Positions 23,244 to 33,376 are shown, counted from the stretch's first letter. The stretch: DNA of 37,921 nt from Mucilaginibacter sp. L294 (GCF_001636615.1 NZ_LGEK01000054.1:1-37921); one strand, 5' to 3'. Notes: a model not told the origin generated them from the letters alone. Numbers and translations: made by a program.

Positions 23244-26200
23244 ATGTCTTCTAATAAGCAGATATTTCAGGCTGATAACCCCGGCAGGTGGAACCGTTTT
23301 AAATGGCTTAGCCGTATTCTATTAATTGTTTTTGTGGTGGGTGTTGTAGCAGCAGTTGTTACGGTTACTTCAACCATATATCCAAACATCCCCGATCTTA
23401 ACCCTACCCCAAAAAAGCTTTCTAAAAAGGAGCTGGATGATCTGAAGAAATCAAAAAAATACAAGGATTTTAAAATTGAAAAAGCCGAGATAGAGGTTTT
23501 AGCAAAAGCCCGTAAACAGCATCAGCTTAAACACCCTAATAATGACAACCGCATAAACGCTGGTTTTTACAAAGCCTGGGAAGCGCAGGCCTACAACTCG
23601 CTTGTTGACCATATTGCCCGTTTAGATATGGTAGTTACCGAGGGCTTTGGCTTCTCGCTCAACTCAGATACACTTAAGTTAAGTATCGATACCGGGCTTA
23701 TCAACCTGAACAAAAAATACAAAAAACAGGTATTGGTAACACTATCTAACTATGTTAATATTGATAATGTTAGGGGGGAATATGACAGGAAGGATGTACT
23801 ACGCATTTTTAAAAGCAAAAAATTACGTACGGCTTTTATCAACAGCATGGCGGCCAAGCTTAAACATTATAATTTTAATGGTGTAAACCTTGATATAGAA
23901 GACCTGCCCGACCGCAATAGCAAAGATGCAATAGCCTTTCAGAACGATCTGTACAACATCTTCCATGCGCAAAACCTGTTGGTTACAACAAACGTTATCC
24001 CGTACGATGACGAGTTTAACCTGAAGCGTTTACAGCACGTAAACGACTTTTTGTTTGTGATGGCTATTGACCAGCACTCGGATGCAAGCAACGCCGGCGA
24101 TGTATCGCACCAGCATTGGGTAGAAGAGATCCTTGACCAGGTTTGCTCACAGATACCGAGCGAAAAAGTGATCCTGACCATAGCGGGTGGTGGTTTCGAC
24201 TGGCCCGAAAATAGCATTGGTAAACCAATTGGCTACCCGCAGGCTATAAGTACCGCAAAGGAGAATAAAAAAAGCATCGTTTACGACCCGCAATCGGCTA
24301 ACCTGCATTATAACTACCTGGGGCCCGACAGCCTTAACCATACGGTATATTTTACCGACGCCGCCACCAATTTCAACATTATCCGCATGGCTGATGATTG
24401 GGCTACCGGCGGGGTTGCATTATGGCGTTTAGGCGCGGAAGACCCACGGCTTTGGACTTTCTTCCAAAAGAACCTGTCGATAGATTCATTAAGAAAAACC
24501 GGGGTAGACCTGCGAAGGTTAGATACCGTTGGCCTTAACAATAAGATAGATTACGCCGGCGAAGGTGGTGAGGTACTTGACCTGATAACTGTACCGCATA
24601 CCGGTAAAATTGATGTAACGCTTGATAAAGCAACTTTCACCATTACCAACCAAAAATACATCGACCTGCCAACAAAATATGTGATACGCAGGTACGGTTA
24701 CAGCCCGGGTAAAATTGTTTTAACCTTTGATGATGGCCCCGACCCTGATTATACGCCCCGCATCCTTGATATCCTGAAAAAGGAAAAGGTGCCCGCGTCG
24801 TTCTTCGTGGTAGGATCGATGGTAGAAAAAAACATCCCTTTATTAAGGCGTATTTATGATGAAGGTTACGAGATAGGCAACCACACCTTCTTTCACCCGG
24901 ATATCTCAACCATTAGTTTAGACAGGGTTAAACTCGAGCTAAACTCCACCCGTAAGCTGATCGAATCTATCACGGGTCGCAGTACCATCCTGTTTCGCCC
25001 GCCGTTTAATGCCGATGCCGAACCGCAGACGCTTGCCGAGGTAATACCCGTGGCAGAAAGCCGTAAACAACGCTACATTACCATAGGGGAGTCTATTGAC
25101 CCATGGGACTGGCAGCCCGGCGTAACTGCCGATAGTATCATTGCCCGCACCATCCGCCAAAAGGACAACGGAAGTATGATACTGCTGCATGATGCCGGTG
25201 GCGATACCCGCGAAGAAACTGTTAAGGCACTACCAGAGATCATCCACTACTTTAAAAAGCACGGTTATCAGTTCACCACTATTGCCGATGTTTTGGGTAA
25301 AACCAAAGACGACCTGATGCCCGTTGCCAAAGAAGAGAACAGCAGCTTTTGGGGCAAGTATTATGATATTGTGGTTGTTGGCTTCTTTGTAGGCAATAAA
25401 TTCCTTTTCTACCTGTTTTTATCGGCTATATTTCTGGCTATGGGCCGCATTATTCTCATAGGCATTTTAGCTACACGGCAGTTTAATATCAATAAAAAGA
25501 TAGATGCAGCGCCACACCCTCAACCACCGGTAAATATTATTGTACCGGCTTATAACGAAGAGGTTACGGCCATTACAACCATACAAAGTTTATTAAAAAC
25601 AGAGTATCCCGATTTTAAGATCATTTTTGTTGATGATGGCTCAAAAGACAACACCTTCCAGGTAGTTTCTGAAGCGTATGGCAACCACCCGCTGGTGCAG
25701 GTATTAACTAAGCCAAACGGCGGTAAAGCATCAGCATTAAATTTTGGTATTACCCATGCCGAGCACGATTTTGTGATTTGTATTGATGCCGATACCCAGC
25801 TAAAAACCGATGCCATTTACCACCTGATGGCCTATTTTACCGATGAGGAAATTGGCGCCGTTGCAGGTACGGTAAAGGTTGGTAACGAAACCAATATCAT
25901 CACCAAATGGCAGTCGATAGAGTACATCACCGCCCAAAATATGGACCGCCGCGCTTTTGATATCATCAACAGCATCACCGTGGTGCCGGGTGCTATCGGC
26001 GCGTTTCGTAAGTCGGCAATATTTAAGGCCGGTGGCTTTACTTATGATACGCTGGCCGAAGATTGCGATTTAACCATGCGCATACTAAAACAAGGTTACG
26101 TAATAAAGAACTGCGCCGAAGCTGTTGCCTATACAGAAGCGCCCGAAACCATAAACGCGTTGCTTAAGCAACGTTTCCGCTGGAGCTTTGGGGTGATGCA

Positions 26201-26684
26201 AAGTTTCTGGAAAAACCGCGACGCGCTGTTCAATAAAAAATTCAGCTACTTTGGGATGGTTGGGATGCCAAATATCCTCATCTTCCAGATCATACTGCCG
26301 CTGTTCTCGCCCCTGGCCGATTTTATTATGATATTGGGCCTGTTCGGTAGTCACCCCGAAAAAATGCTCACCTACTACGTAGCGTTTGTAATGATCGACT
26401 TTTTGGTAGGCTGGCTGGCTTTCCGTATGGAAAAGGAAGATTACCGGAAACTGATATACATCATCCCGCAGCGTTTTATATGGCGCCAGCTAATGTATTA
26501 CATCCTGTTCAAATCTATCCGCAAAGCCCTTAAAGGCGAACTTAACACCTGGGGCGTATTAAAACGTACCGGTAACGTAACAGTAAACACAGAAAAACGA
26601 AAAACTAAACCAGTATTTTTTATTGCAATTATTGTAATCATCGCGGTAATCATCTACTTCATCTACAAATTTTATAATAAATAA
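23244..26684 (+). CDS. GH18-like / polysaccharide deacetylase / GT2 fusion
   Basis: A 1146-aa membrane protein joining three carbohydrate enzymes. A cytoplasmic tail and TM (about 22-45) lead to an extracytoplasmic GH18-like domain (about 100-430), whose catalytic strand reads NGVNLDIED with Asp217 and Glu219. Next is a NodB deacetylase (about 485-690): TFDDGPD (Asp496/497), HTFFH (547-551), RPPF (585-588) and LLHD (647-650). After a TM near 705-735 comes a processive GT2 domain (about 755-985): DDG (797-799), DAD (848-850), EDCD (939-942) and QRFRW (976-980), then about three TM segments. It could polymerise, deacetylate and trim a beta-linked N-acetylhexosamine polymer of the PNAG or chitin type, but the polymer is inferred. 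No other pga-like gene is adjacent. Confidence 0.9.
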   Translation: MSSNKQIFQADNPGRWNRFKWLSRILLIVFVVGVVAAVVTVTSTIYPNIPDLNPTPKKLSKKELDDLKKSKKYKDFKIEKAEIEVLAKARKQHQLKHPNNDNRINAGFYKAWEAQAYNSLVDHIARLDMVVTEGFGFSLNSDTLKLSIDTGLINLNKKYKKQVLVTLSNYVNIDNVRGEYDRKDVLRIFKSKKLRTAFINSMAAKLKHYNFNGVNLDIEDLPDRNSKDAIAFQNDLYNIFHAQNLLVTTNVIPYDDEFNLKRLQHVNDFLFVMAIDQHSDASNAGDVSHQHWVEEILDQVCSQIPSEKVILTIAGGGFDWPENSIGKPIGYPQAISTAKENKKSIVYDPQSANLHYNYLGPDSLNHTVYFTDAATNFNIIRMADDWATGGVALWRLGAEDPRLWTFFQKNLSIDSLRKTGVDLRRLDTVGLNNKIDYAGEGGEVLDLITVPHTGKIDVTLDKATFTITNQKYIDLPTKYVIRRYGYSPGKIVLTFDDGPDPDYTPRILDILKKEKVPASFFVVGSMVEKNIPLLRRIYDEGYEIGNHTFFHPDISTISLDRVKLELNSTRKLIESITGRSTILFRPPFNADAEPQTLAEVIPVAESRKQRYITIGESIDPWDWQPGVTADSIIARTIRQKDNGSMILLHDAGGDTREETVKALPEIIHYFKKHGYQFTTIADVLGKTKDDLMPVAKEENSSFWGKYYDIVVVGFFVGNKFLFYLFLSAIFLAMGRIILIGILATRQFNINKKIDAAPHPQPPVNIIVPAYNEEVTAITTIQSLLKTEYPDFKIIFVDDGSKDNTFQVVSEAYGNHPLVQVLTKPNGGKASALNFGITHAEHDFVICIDADTQLKTDAIYHLMAYFTDEEIGAVAGTVKVGNETNIITKWQSIEYITAQNMDRRAFDIINSITVVPGAIGAFRKSAIFKAGGFTYDTLAEDCDLTMRILKQGYVIKNCAEAVAYTEAPETINALLKQRFRWSFGVMQSFWKNRDALFNKKFSYFGMVGMPNILIFQIILPLFSPLADFIMILGLFGSHPEKMLTYYVAFVMIDFLVGWLAFRMEKEDYRKLIYIIPQRFIWRQLMYYILFKSIRKALKGELNTWGVLKRTGNVTVNTEKRKTKPVFFIAIIVIIAVIIYFIYKFYNK

Positions 26685-26761
26685 TAGTTTGCCGGTAACA
26701 GTGTCAGAAAGGATAAAAATTGTCAGCATCTGTATATTTACATCTGCAATTCAAAAAATCG

Positions 26762-26769
26762 TACCTTTG
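26762..26769 (+). promoter_or_regulatory. -7 box TACCTTTG
   Basis: An exact TAnnTTTG match five bases before the ATG at 26775, which again implies a very short or absent leader. Confidence 0.45.
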
Positions 26770-26774
26770 CAGCA

Positions 26775-27731
26775 ATGCAATTAACAGACACCGTACCGGC
26801 AACGTGGGAAAAGGGCTATAACAATTATGGCCCCTGGCTTAAGGAGAAATACAAGGGGCACCGCGTGTTTAAAGTTATTGTGGATGGTGGCTTTACCTGC
26901 CCCAACCGCGATGGCAGCAAAGGCTATGGCGGCTGTACCTATTGCAATGTAGACTCGTTCACCCCATCGGTTAGCCGTAATGCCCCAACCGTGCGCGAGC
27001 AGGTTATACAAGGCATGGAACGTGCCCGTAACGGCAACAAGGCCGATAAATTTATCATCTATTTTCAGCCCAATACCAATACTTACGCCCCGGCGCATTA
27101 TTTAAAAATGATGTATGACGAGGCTTTAAGCTACGGCACCGAAGATATTGTAGGCCTTAGCGTAGGCACCCGCCCCGATTGCATCGACGCAGAGAAAATC
27201 GCCTTATTAGAAAGCTATACCGATCGTTTTGATGTTGACCTGGAAATGGGGATGGAAAGCATTTACAATGAAACCCTGAACCAGATAAACCGCGGCTGCA
27301 GCCACGAAGAACTGATCAAAGCACTTGCCCTTACAGAGAATACCAAGCTTGATGTTTGTGTACACACCATTTTCGGTTTCCCATGGGAAACCAAAGAAAT
27401 GATGCTGAAGTACGCCGACGAGATAAACCGCCACGCGCAGATCAAGTTTGTAAAATTTCATCACCTGCATATTGTTGAGGGTAGTGTTATGGGCGTGAAA
27501 TACAAACGCGAGCCGTTCAAACTTTTCAGTATTGATGAGTACGCCGATTTTTTATGCGAACTATTACCATTGGTAAGGCCCGATATCATCATCCAGCGTT
27601 TATTCGGATTAAGCGACCGCGAGCTGCTTATCGCACCAAACTGGGGCCTCAAGAAAAGCGAGATCCAATACTACATAGACCAGCGGATACTAAGCCGTGG
27701 CGTAGTGCAGGGCTCGGCCTATAGGGGATAA
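26775..27731 (+). CDS. YhcC/TIGR01212-type radical SAM protein
   Basis: A 318-aa radical SAM enzyme. The cluster-binding Cys lie at 42, 54 and 57 (CPNRDGSKGYGGCTYC). This widely spaced Cx11Cx2C pattern belongs to the YhcC/TIGR01212 group rather than the usual CxxxCxxC. Further family traits are YFQPNTNTYAP, GLSVGTRPDC and DLEMGMES. The group is related to the Elp3-like radical SAM proteins, and its substrate is not established. Length is normal. It has its own -7 box and is probably monocistronic, since repeat D follows the stop by 11 bases. Confidence 0.92.
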   Translation: MQLTDTVPATWEKGYNNYGPWLKEKYKGHRVFKVIVDGGFTCPNRDGSKGYGGCTYCNVDSFTPSVSRNAPTVREQVIQGMERARNGNKADKFIIYFQPNTNTYAPAHYLKMMYDEALSYGTEDIVGLSVGTRPDCIDAEKIALLESYTDRFDVDLEMGMESIYNETLNQINRGCSHEELIKALALTENTKLDVCVHTIFGFPWETKEMMLKYADEINRHAQIKFVKFHHLHIVEGSVMGVKYKREPFKLFSIDEYADFLCELLPLVRPDIIIQRLFGLSDRELLIAPNWGLKKSEIQYYIDQRILSRGVVQGSAYRG

Positions 27732-27742
27732 GCCATCAAGCC

Positions 27743-27765
27743 TGTCATTATCGTTCGAAATGACA
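27743..27765. repeat. Short palindromic element D
   Basis: TGTCATTATCGTTCGAAATGACA closes on itself as TGTCATT...AATGACA and seems a collapsed copy of the element C type. It lies 11 bases after the radical SAM stop. Confidence 0.65.
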
Positions 27766-27920
27766 GGGTGGTAAAGATCTACTCCCAATTTCTCTAAGGC
27801 TGTTTAAACAATTATTTTGCAAATTCCTTAATTCTGTAAATTCGGATTCTAATACATTGGTATCTTGTTTGCATAACTATAGCGAACAATTATCCGTAAA
27901 AAATAATTTAAACGACTGTT

Positions 27921-29162
27921 TTGGCGCAAAAACCTTTACAAAACTATATCCCGGCTTTAACAGGGGTGCGCGCTTTGGCTGCATACCTGGTTTTTATATC
28001 GCATTACGCATACGCGTTTGATGAAAATTTTCCCCGTGCTGTGCAACGTTTTCTTAACGAGATGCACATTGGGGTTACCATTTTCTTCGTTTTGTCGGGT
28101 TTTTTAATTGCTTTCAGGTATTTTGATAGTTTTAAATTAACCGGCGATTGGTTTAAGCAATACCTTAAAAACAGGGTCGCGCGTATCTACCCCATGTACT
28201 TTCTGCTTACTGCGGGCGCTTTTGTTTCCTACTACTTTACGCATGATGAGAAAGTAACCAACGGCTTCGGTAACCCGGTTGGGTTATTTTTCATGAACAT
28301 TACTTTCATAAGGGGATTTTTTGACCAGTTAAAGTTTACCGGCATAGCCCAGGGCTGGAGCCTGACAGTGGAAGAATGCTTTTACTTTTCGGCGCCATTC
28401 ATATTTTACTTCGCCAAAAAATACAATAAATTTTGGCTGCAATGGGCGGTTGTAACAGGCATAGGCGCATTGCTGGTGGTTATATTCAGTAGGGTGAACT
28501 GGTATGGCTTTTTTGGCAACTTTACCTTTATGTTTCTTTACACCTTCTTGGGACGTTGCTTTGAATTTTTTGCAGGGATACAACTGGCGCTGATCGTAAA
28601 GAAAAGGCAGGCCAAAATTGATGGGCAGGCGAAAACCTGGTTCACCTACGGTGGCTTCCTATTGATATTTGTGTGTGTGTGGATCATGAGCGTACTGCCT
28701 ATCCCCAAAGGCGAGGTTGCGGGCCTGCACCACCCGTTTGGTATTGTTACCAATAACTACCTGCTGGCATCATCCATAGCCATGTTCTTTTATGGTTTGT
28801 TAACAGAAACCACTATCCTTAAAAAGATCCTCAGCTTTAAATTTGTAGAACTGCTTGGCAAAAGCTCGTATATATTTTACCTGATACACCTGGGGTACAT
28901 GTACGATTTTCTGCACCGGTATTTTAACAAATGGAACGACGATATTTTTGAGCTTTACGATAAATGGGGTAAAGACTGGAGTTCGCCTTTTCAGTACGAT
29001 AACCTGAACGTGCTATATGCTTTTATCATTTTAAACGGTGTAGCTATACTATTGTTTAAGCTGATAGAGGAACCTCTAAATCATTATATTCGTAAATCAG
29101 ATTTTTTGATCAAGAATAAACCCCGTAACCCCGAGAATAACTCAGAAGCAATTAAGGCTTAA
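27921..29162 (+). CDS. OafA/YrhL-type membrane acyltransferase
   Basis: A 413-aa integral membrane O-acyltransferase of the Acyl_transf_3 family, about 10 helices, which transfers acetyl or other acyl groups to sugars or peptidoglycan at the cell surface. The N-terminus LTGVRALAAYLVFISHYAY carries the family RA and active-site His. The helices are regular through to SYIFYLIHLGYMY. The start used is TTG at 27921, because the first helix begins at once and no ATG is available ahead of it. The next gene begins one base after its stop, so they form an operon with the acetyl esterase, barrel and TPR genes. Confidence 0.9.
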   Translation: MAQKPLQNYIPALTGVRALAAYLVFISHYAYAFDENFPRAVQRFLNEMHIGVTIFFVLSGFLIAFRYFDSFKLTGDWFKQYLKNRVARIYPMYFLLTAGAFVSYYFTHDEKVTNGFGNPVGLFFMNITFIRGFFDQLKFTGIAQGWSLTVEECFYFSAPFIFYFAKKYNKFWLQWAVVTGIGALLVVIFSRVNWYGFFGNFTFMFLYTFLGRCFEFFAGIQLALIVKKRQAKIDGQAKTWFTYGGFLLIFVCVWIMSVLPIPKGEVAGLHHPFGIVTNNYLLASSIAMFFYGLLTETTILKKILSFKFVELLGKSSYIFYLIHLGYMYDFLHRYFNKWNDDIFELYDKWGKDWSSPFQYDNLNVLYAFIILNGVAILLFKLIEEPLNHYIRKSDFLIKNKPRNPENNSEAIKA

Positions 29163-29163
29163 T

Positions 29164-30471
29164 ATGGTAAACCGATCAAATAAGATATTTTTTATACTCA
29201 TCTGTACAGTTGCAGTGCTATGCCTGCAGTATCATCCGGCTATTGCCCAGGATGACGAGGATGGTATTTCTACCGTGCTTACCCCCGGCAACAAAAACGC
29301 TATTTTTGATAGTAACGCCAAATATACTTTCGAGGTAAAAAACCCCACAGATGCAGCGCAAACAGGCACGGTATCGTACCTCATAACCCAGCACGGTAAA
29401 AAGCTGGGCTCGGGCAAGCAAAATGTACAGTTGGGCAAAAAAAGTTCACAGAAATACGACTTCGAATTACCCGCCATGAAATCGGGTTTCTACAAGGTCG
29501 ATTTTATGGTGAACATATCTGATTATGATGATACCACCCGCCGTGTATATGGTGTAAAACCCGAAGAGATCCGCTCTAAATACACAAAACCTGCAGATTT
29601 TGACGCCTTTTGGCAAAAAGCAAAAGACGATCTGGCTAAGGTAAAACCAAACTTTAAGGTTACCCCAATGCCAAAAATGAATACCGATAACCGTAATGTG
29701 TTCCTGATAGAGATGCAATCGTTGGATAATTATACCATCCGAGGCTGGATGACGGTGCCCATCTCAAAAGATAAGAACCGTAAATTTTCGGTATTGCTGG
29801 GTTTGCCCGGGTACCAGGTAAATTTGCTGCCCATAACCGGTTTAGATGAAGACCTTGCCATCATCACCCTTAACGTAAGGGGCCAGGGGAACAGCCGCGG
29901 CGCGATAGATACTCGCCGTGATGAGTTTATTTTTTACCGTGTTGAAGACCGGGACAACTACGTAATGCGCGGTGTGATTATGGATTGTATCCGCGCGGTT
30001 GATTTTGTGTACTCGCAACCCTATTTAAAGCACGACAATATCCTGGCATCTGGCGGTAGTATGGGTGGCTATTTAGCCATTGCTACAGCAAGCCTTGATA
30101 AAAGGGTGAACCTATGCTCGGCACAAAACCCCATCCTTTGCGATGTAAATAATTTAGATGGCGAGGTTACCTGGCCAATAAACGACATCAAAAAGTATAT
30201 TAAAACACAGCCAAGCCTAACGTTTGATAAAGTGCTGAGCAACCTTAATTATTACGACGGAAAGAATTTTGCCAGTAACCTAAAATGCTCAACCATTATG
30301 GGGATTGGTTTATTAGACCCTTATGCACCACCTTATAACGAGTATGGTACGTATAACGTAATACCCGGTAAAAAAAGGCTGCTGGTGTTTAAGGATCTGG
30401 GGCACGAAGTAAGCCAGGTGTATAAAGATTTAGAGGGCAGGTGGATGCGTGACGCATTTGCATTATTTTAA
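29164..30471 (+). CDS. Exported acetyl xylan esterase-type (CE7) hydrolase
   Basis: A 435-aa exported hydrolase. A signal peptide (1-29, ending AIAQ) precedes a beta-rich N-terminal domain (about 35-135) and an AXE1/cephalosporin-C-deacetylase-like catalytic domain. The triad is visible: Ser299 (GGSMGGY), Asp385 (LLDPYAPP) and His414 (DLGHEV). The RGQGNSRG stretch is a further CE7 mark. CE7 enzymes remove acetyl groups from oligosaccharides; the usual length is about 320 aa, so about 110 residues are extra at the N-terminus. It starts one base after the acyltransferase stop. The pairing of adding and removing enzymes suggests control of surface or scavenged glycan acetylation. Confidence 0.88.
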   Translation: MVNRSNKIFFILICTVAVLCLQYHPAIAQDDEDGISTVLTPGNKNAIFDSNAKYTFEVKNPTDAAQTGTVSYLITQHGKKLGSGKQNVQLGKKSSQKYDFELPAMKSGFYKVDFMVNISDYDDTTRRVYGVKPEEIRSKYTKPADFDAFWQKAKDDLAKVKPNFKVTPMPKMNTDNRNVFLIEMQSLDNYTIRGWMTVPISKDKNRKFSVLLGLPGYQVNLLPITGLDEDLAIITLNVRGQGNSRGAIDTRRDEFIFYRVEDRDNYVMRGVIMDCIRAVDFVYSQPYLKHDNILASGGSMGGYLAIATASLDKRVNLCSAQNPILCDVNNLDGEVTWPINDIKKYIKTQPSLTFDKVLSNLNYYDGKNFASNLKCSTIMGIGLLDPYAPPYNEYGTYNVIPGKKRLLVFKDLGHEVSQVYKDLEGRWMRDAFALF

Positions 30472-30481
30472 TAGCGAAGAA

Positions 30482-31339
30482 ATGAATTTACCTAAAACTA
30501 CTCACTTAAAGTATTTGCTGATAGCCATTGGCCTTGTTATGCTGATGCCAAATAGCAGCCATGCCGGGGGCGCGGGCGGTTTCCCGGTGCGGCCAAAAAG
30601 GTTGCTGTTATCCCCGTCATTCAGTTATTTTTATGCCAATAAGGGGTGGGACTCGTTGCGCCATAAAACACCGTTTGCCGATAACGGCCGGTTCCAGTCG
30701 TTAGGCTTTTCGTTATATGCCGAATATGGCTTAAGCCGTAAATTAACTTTAGTAGCCTTGTTGCCCTATGTAAGGAACACCTACGAAGATAACACCGCAA
30801 AAACACTAAGCTCGGGCTTTACCGACCTGGAAGTGGGCTTACGCTATTACCTGGCCAACATCAATTACATTTATTATTTTACCATACAGGGTACATTTGT
30901 ACAGCCTTTATATACTGATCTTAGCCTGGGTTACAAACAGCAGGGCGCCGAAGTAAAACTGGCCTTTGCAGGCAGCGGCAAGGTGCTGGGCAAAAACTAT
31001 TATTTTACGGTAGAGAATGGCGTGCGCCAATACTTTGGCTCGCAAGGCCCTCTACAGGATAGGTACAATGGCTCGTTTGGCTTAACGCTGGATAGGAAGT
31101 TCAAACACCAGATCTCGGCATCCATCAGTGGTTTTTACTCCACCAGTAGTTTCACTAAATTCTCGCCAATACAGGCAACCAACAAAAACTTTGCGTTTAA
31201 CCAGGCATCGTTAACATACGGGTATACATTTAGCAGGCGGTTCTCGGTATTCTTATCGGGCGGGCATTTTATTAACGGCCGTAACACCGGCGATGGTACC
31301 ACCGCGTCGGCATCATTCCTGTTTAAACCTTTCAGATAG
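30482..31339 (+). CDS. Predicted outer-membrane beta-barrel protein
   Basis: A 285-aa protein. The chosen ATG at 30482 begins ten bases after the previous stop; the in-frame start at 30449 overlaps that gene and gives a poorer signal. A signal peptide (about 1-27, ending SHAG) is followed by repeated amphipathic beta strands with aromatic girdles (SLGFSLYAEYGL, LEVGLRYYLA, YIYYFTIQGTFVQPLY) and a C-terminal strand ending in SFLFKPFR, the usual barrel ending. It resembles small transporter-type barrels of unknown cargo. It lies third in the acyltransferase operon and 15 bases before the TPR gene, so a role in export or anchoring of the same glycan is possible. Confidence 0.72.
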   Translation: MNLPKTTHLKYLLIAIGLVMLMPNSSHAGGAGGFPVRPKRLLLSPSFSYFYANKGWDSLRHKTPFADNGRFQSLGFSLYAEYGLSRKLTLVALLPYVRNTYEDNTAKTLSSGFTDLEVGLRYYLANINYIYYFTIQGTFVQPLYTDLSLGYKQQGAEVKLAFAGSGKVLGKNYYFTVENGVRQYFGSQGPLQDRYNGSFGLTLDRKFKHQISASISGFYSTSSFTKFSPIQATNKNFAFNQASLTYGYTFSRRFSVFLSGGHFINGRNTGDGTTASASFLFKPFR

Positions 31340-31354
31340 TTTCAATAAAAATAC

Positions 31355-33376
31355 ATGGGCAAGTTATTCGTCATATTTTTTCTTCTACCTTTTTGCTGTG
31401 CCGCGCAAACGGCCGAAACCTTTATGCAAAGCGGTAACGCAAAAGCAGGGGCAAAAAATTACAATGCCGCCATTGCCGATTTTACCAAAGCCATCCAGCT
31501 TGAGCCTAAGAACGGCCGCGCTTACTTTTACCGCGCCAACGCTTATAACGACCAGAAGGAATACACCATGGCTGTGCAAGATTACGACCACGCTATTGAG
31601 CTTGACCCTAAAAACCCGTTCGCTTACTTTTATCGCGGTAACGCAAACAACGCGCAGCAAAAATATGCCGATGCCATAACTGATATTACCAAAGCCATCG
31701 CCATAGCCCCCAATGCCGATATGTACCATTACAGGGCCAATGCCAAAGGCAGCCTTGGCGACCATGCCGGCGCGGTGGAAGATTTTACCAAAGCCATCGC
31801 TTTAGATCCTAAAGACCCATCGTTGTATGAGTACCGTGGTGTGGCCAAAAGCAACCTGAAAGACAATGACGGCGCTATTGAAGATTACGACAAAGCCGCC
31901 GCCCTCGACCCAAAAAACTCTGACCTGATCTATTACCGTGCTAATGCCAAGGGTAACACCGGTAATTTTAAAGGCGCCATTGCCGATTATACCGCAGCGC
32001 TTGCCCTTAACCCCAAAAATGCTGAAGCGCTGTTTTATCGCGGTAACGCATACGGTAACCTTAAAAATTATAGCGCTGCCATTGCCGACTATAAAAAAAC
32101 CATCGCCATTAACCCTAAAATGCCCAACTTATACCAGTACCTGGCAAACGCGTTAAGTAATAACAACGATAAAAAAGGAGCGCTTGAATATTTTGGCCAG
32201 GCCATAAAGCAAGACCCTAATAACGCCGAGCTTTATCTGTATGATGGGATAGTGAAGTATAACATTGATGACCGGGAAGGCGCCATGGCCGATTTTGATA
32301 AATCGATAGACTTAAAACCCAGCGCCGAGGCTTACCAGCACCGCGCCGATATGAAACTGGATGACAAGGATTACGACGGATCAAAAGAAGATGCGGATAA
32401 CGCCATTAAACTGGATGCCAAGAACAGCTACGCCTACATTACCCGCGCAAGGGCCAAGCTGGAACTAAAGGATACCACTACCGCCCTGGCTGATCTGAAC
32501 CTGGGCATTAAAATGAACCCCAATAACGACTACTCGTACGTGCTGCTGGGTAATATAGCAACCGACCGTAAAGATTACGACACAGCGCTTAAAAACTATA
32601 CCCAATCGTTAGCGTTACAGCCCGGTAACGTAGAAACCCGTTTAAGGCGCGCCAACACCCGCTTAAAAGCAGGCGACAAACCCGGCTCCCTGGCCGATTT
32701 TAAAAAGATAGCAGATATTGGTACTGACGATGATAACTTTTACGCCCGCATGGTACATGCTATGATCAAAGGTGGTTTTTATACCGAAGGTTTACCCATA
32801 TTTAATGAGCTGATAACCAAGAACCCCAAAATGGCCGCCTTTTATGTAGGCCGCGGTACAGCTAAACAAGGCATGGGCGACCCCAACGGTGCTATTTTAG
32901 ATTACAACACCGCCATAAAGCTGGATACCGCTTCGGTAGATGCTTACAGTAACCGTGGCAGTGCTAAGTTTGATCTGAAAGATAATACAGGCGCGTTGGC
33001 AGATATAGCCAAAGCCATTAAGATACACGAAGGTGCCGAAGAGCCTTACATCATAAGGGCTAAAATACGAATGGTCATGAAGAACTACCAAGGCGCTATT
33101 GATGATTATAATAGCGTTTTGTTTATTGACCAGGATAATAATATTGTATTTGCACAACGTGGTTTAGCCCGCAGCTTTTTAGGTGATACCGAACGCGCCA
33201 ATACCGATTTAAACTACGCCCTTAAGCTGGAACCCAAAAACGACGAGGTGTACAATCTGCGCGGGCAGGCAAAACTAAATATGAAAGATGCAGCAGGCGC
33301 CTGTGCCGATTTTAAGCAAGCAATAGCATTAGGCTCAAAAGCAGCGGTTGCTTTAGCTAAGATGTATTGCAAGTAG
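31355..33376 (+). CDS. Exported protein made of tandem TPR repeats
   Basis: A 673-aa protein with a signal peptide (about 1-17, LLPFCCAAQ; the Cys pair also allows a lipoprotein reading) and then about 19 tandem tetratricopeptide repeats of 34 residues to the end. Units are very regular, with the pattern A-xx-Y-R-A-N-A, D-Y-T/D-K-A-I-x-L-D-P-K-N. The last repeat ends GACADFKQAIALGSKAAVALAKMYCK, the usual last repeat in this phylum. TPR arrays bind proteins or hold complexes in the envelope. No enzyme domain is present. It is last in the operon with acyltransferase, acetyl esterase and barrel; the palindromic repeat E follows 15 bases after the stop. Confidence 0.9.
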   Translation: MGKLFVIFFLLPFCCAAQTAETFMQSGNAKAGAKNYNAAIADFTKAIQLEPKNGRAYFYRANAYNDQKEYTMAVQDYDHAIELDPKNPFAYFYRGNANNAQQKYADAITDITKAIAIAPNADMYHYRANAKGSLGDHAGAVEDFTKAIALDPKDPSLYEYRGVAKSNLKDNDGAIEDYDKAAALDPKNSDLIYYRANAKGNTGNFKGAIADYTAALALNPKNAEALFYRGNAYGNLKNYSAAIADYKKTIAINPKMPNLYQYLANALSNNNDKKGALEYFGQAIKQDPNNAELYLYDGIVKYNIDDREGAMADFDKSIDLKPSAEAYQHRADMKLDDKDYDGSKEDADNAIKLDAKNSYAYITRARAKLELKDTTTALADLNLGIKMNPNNDYSYVLLGNIATDRKDYDTALKNYTQSLALQPGNVETRLRRANTRLKAGDKPGSLADFKKIADIGTDDDNFYARMVHAMIKGGFYTEGLPIFNELITKNPKMAAFYVGRGTAKQGMGDPNGAILDYNTAIKLDTASVDAYSNRGSAKFDLKDNTGALADIAKAIKIHEGAEEPYIIRAKIRMVMKNYQGAIDDYNSVLFIDQDNNIVFAQRGLARSFLGDTERANTDLNYALKLEPKNDEVYNLRGQAKLNMKDAAGACADFKQAIALGSKAAVALAKMYCK

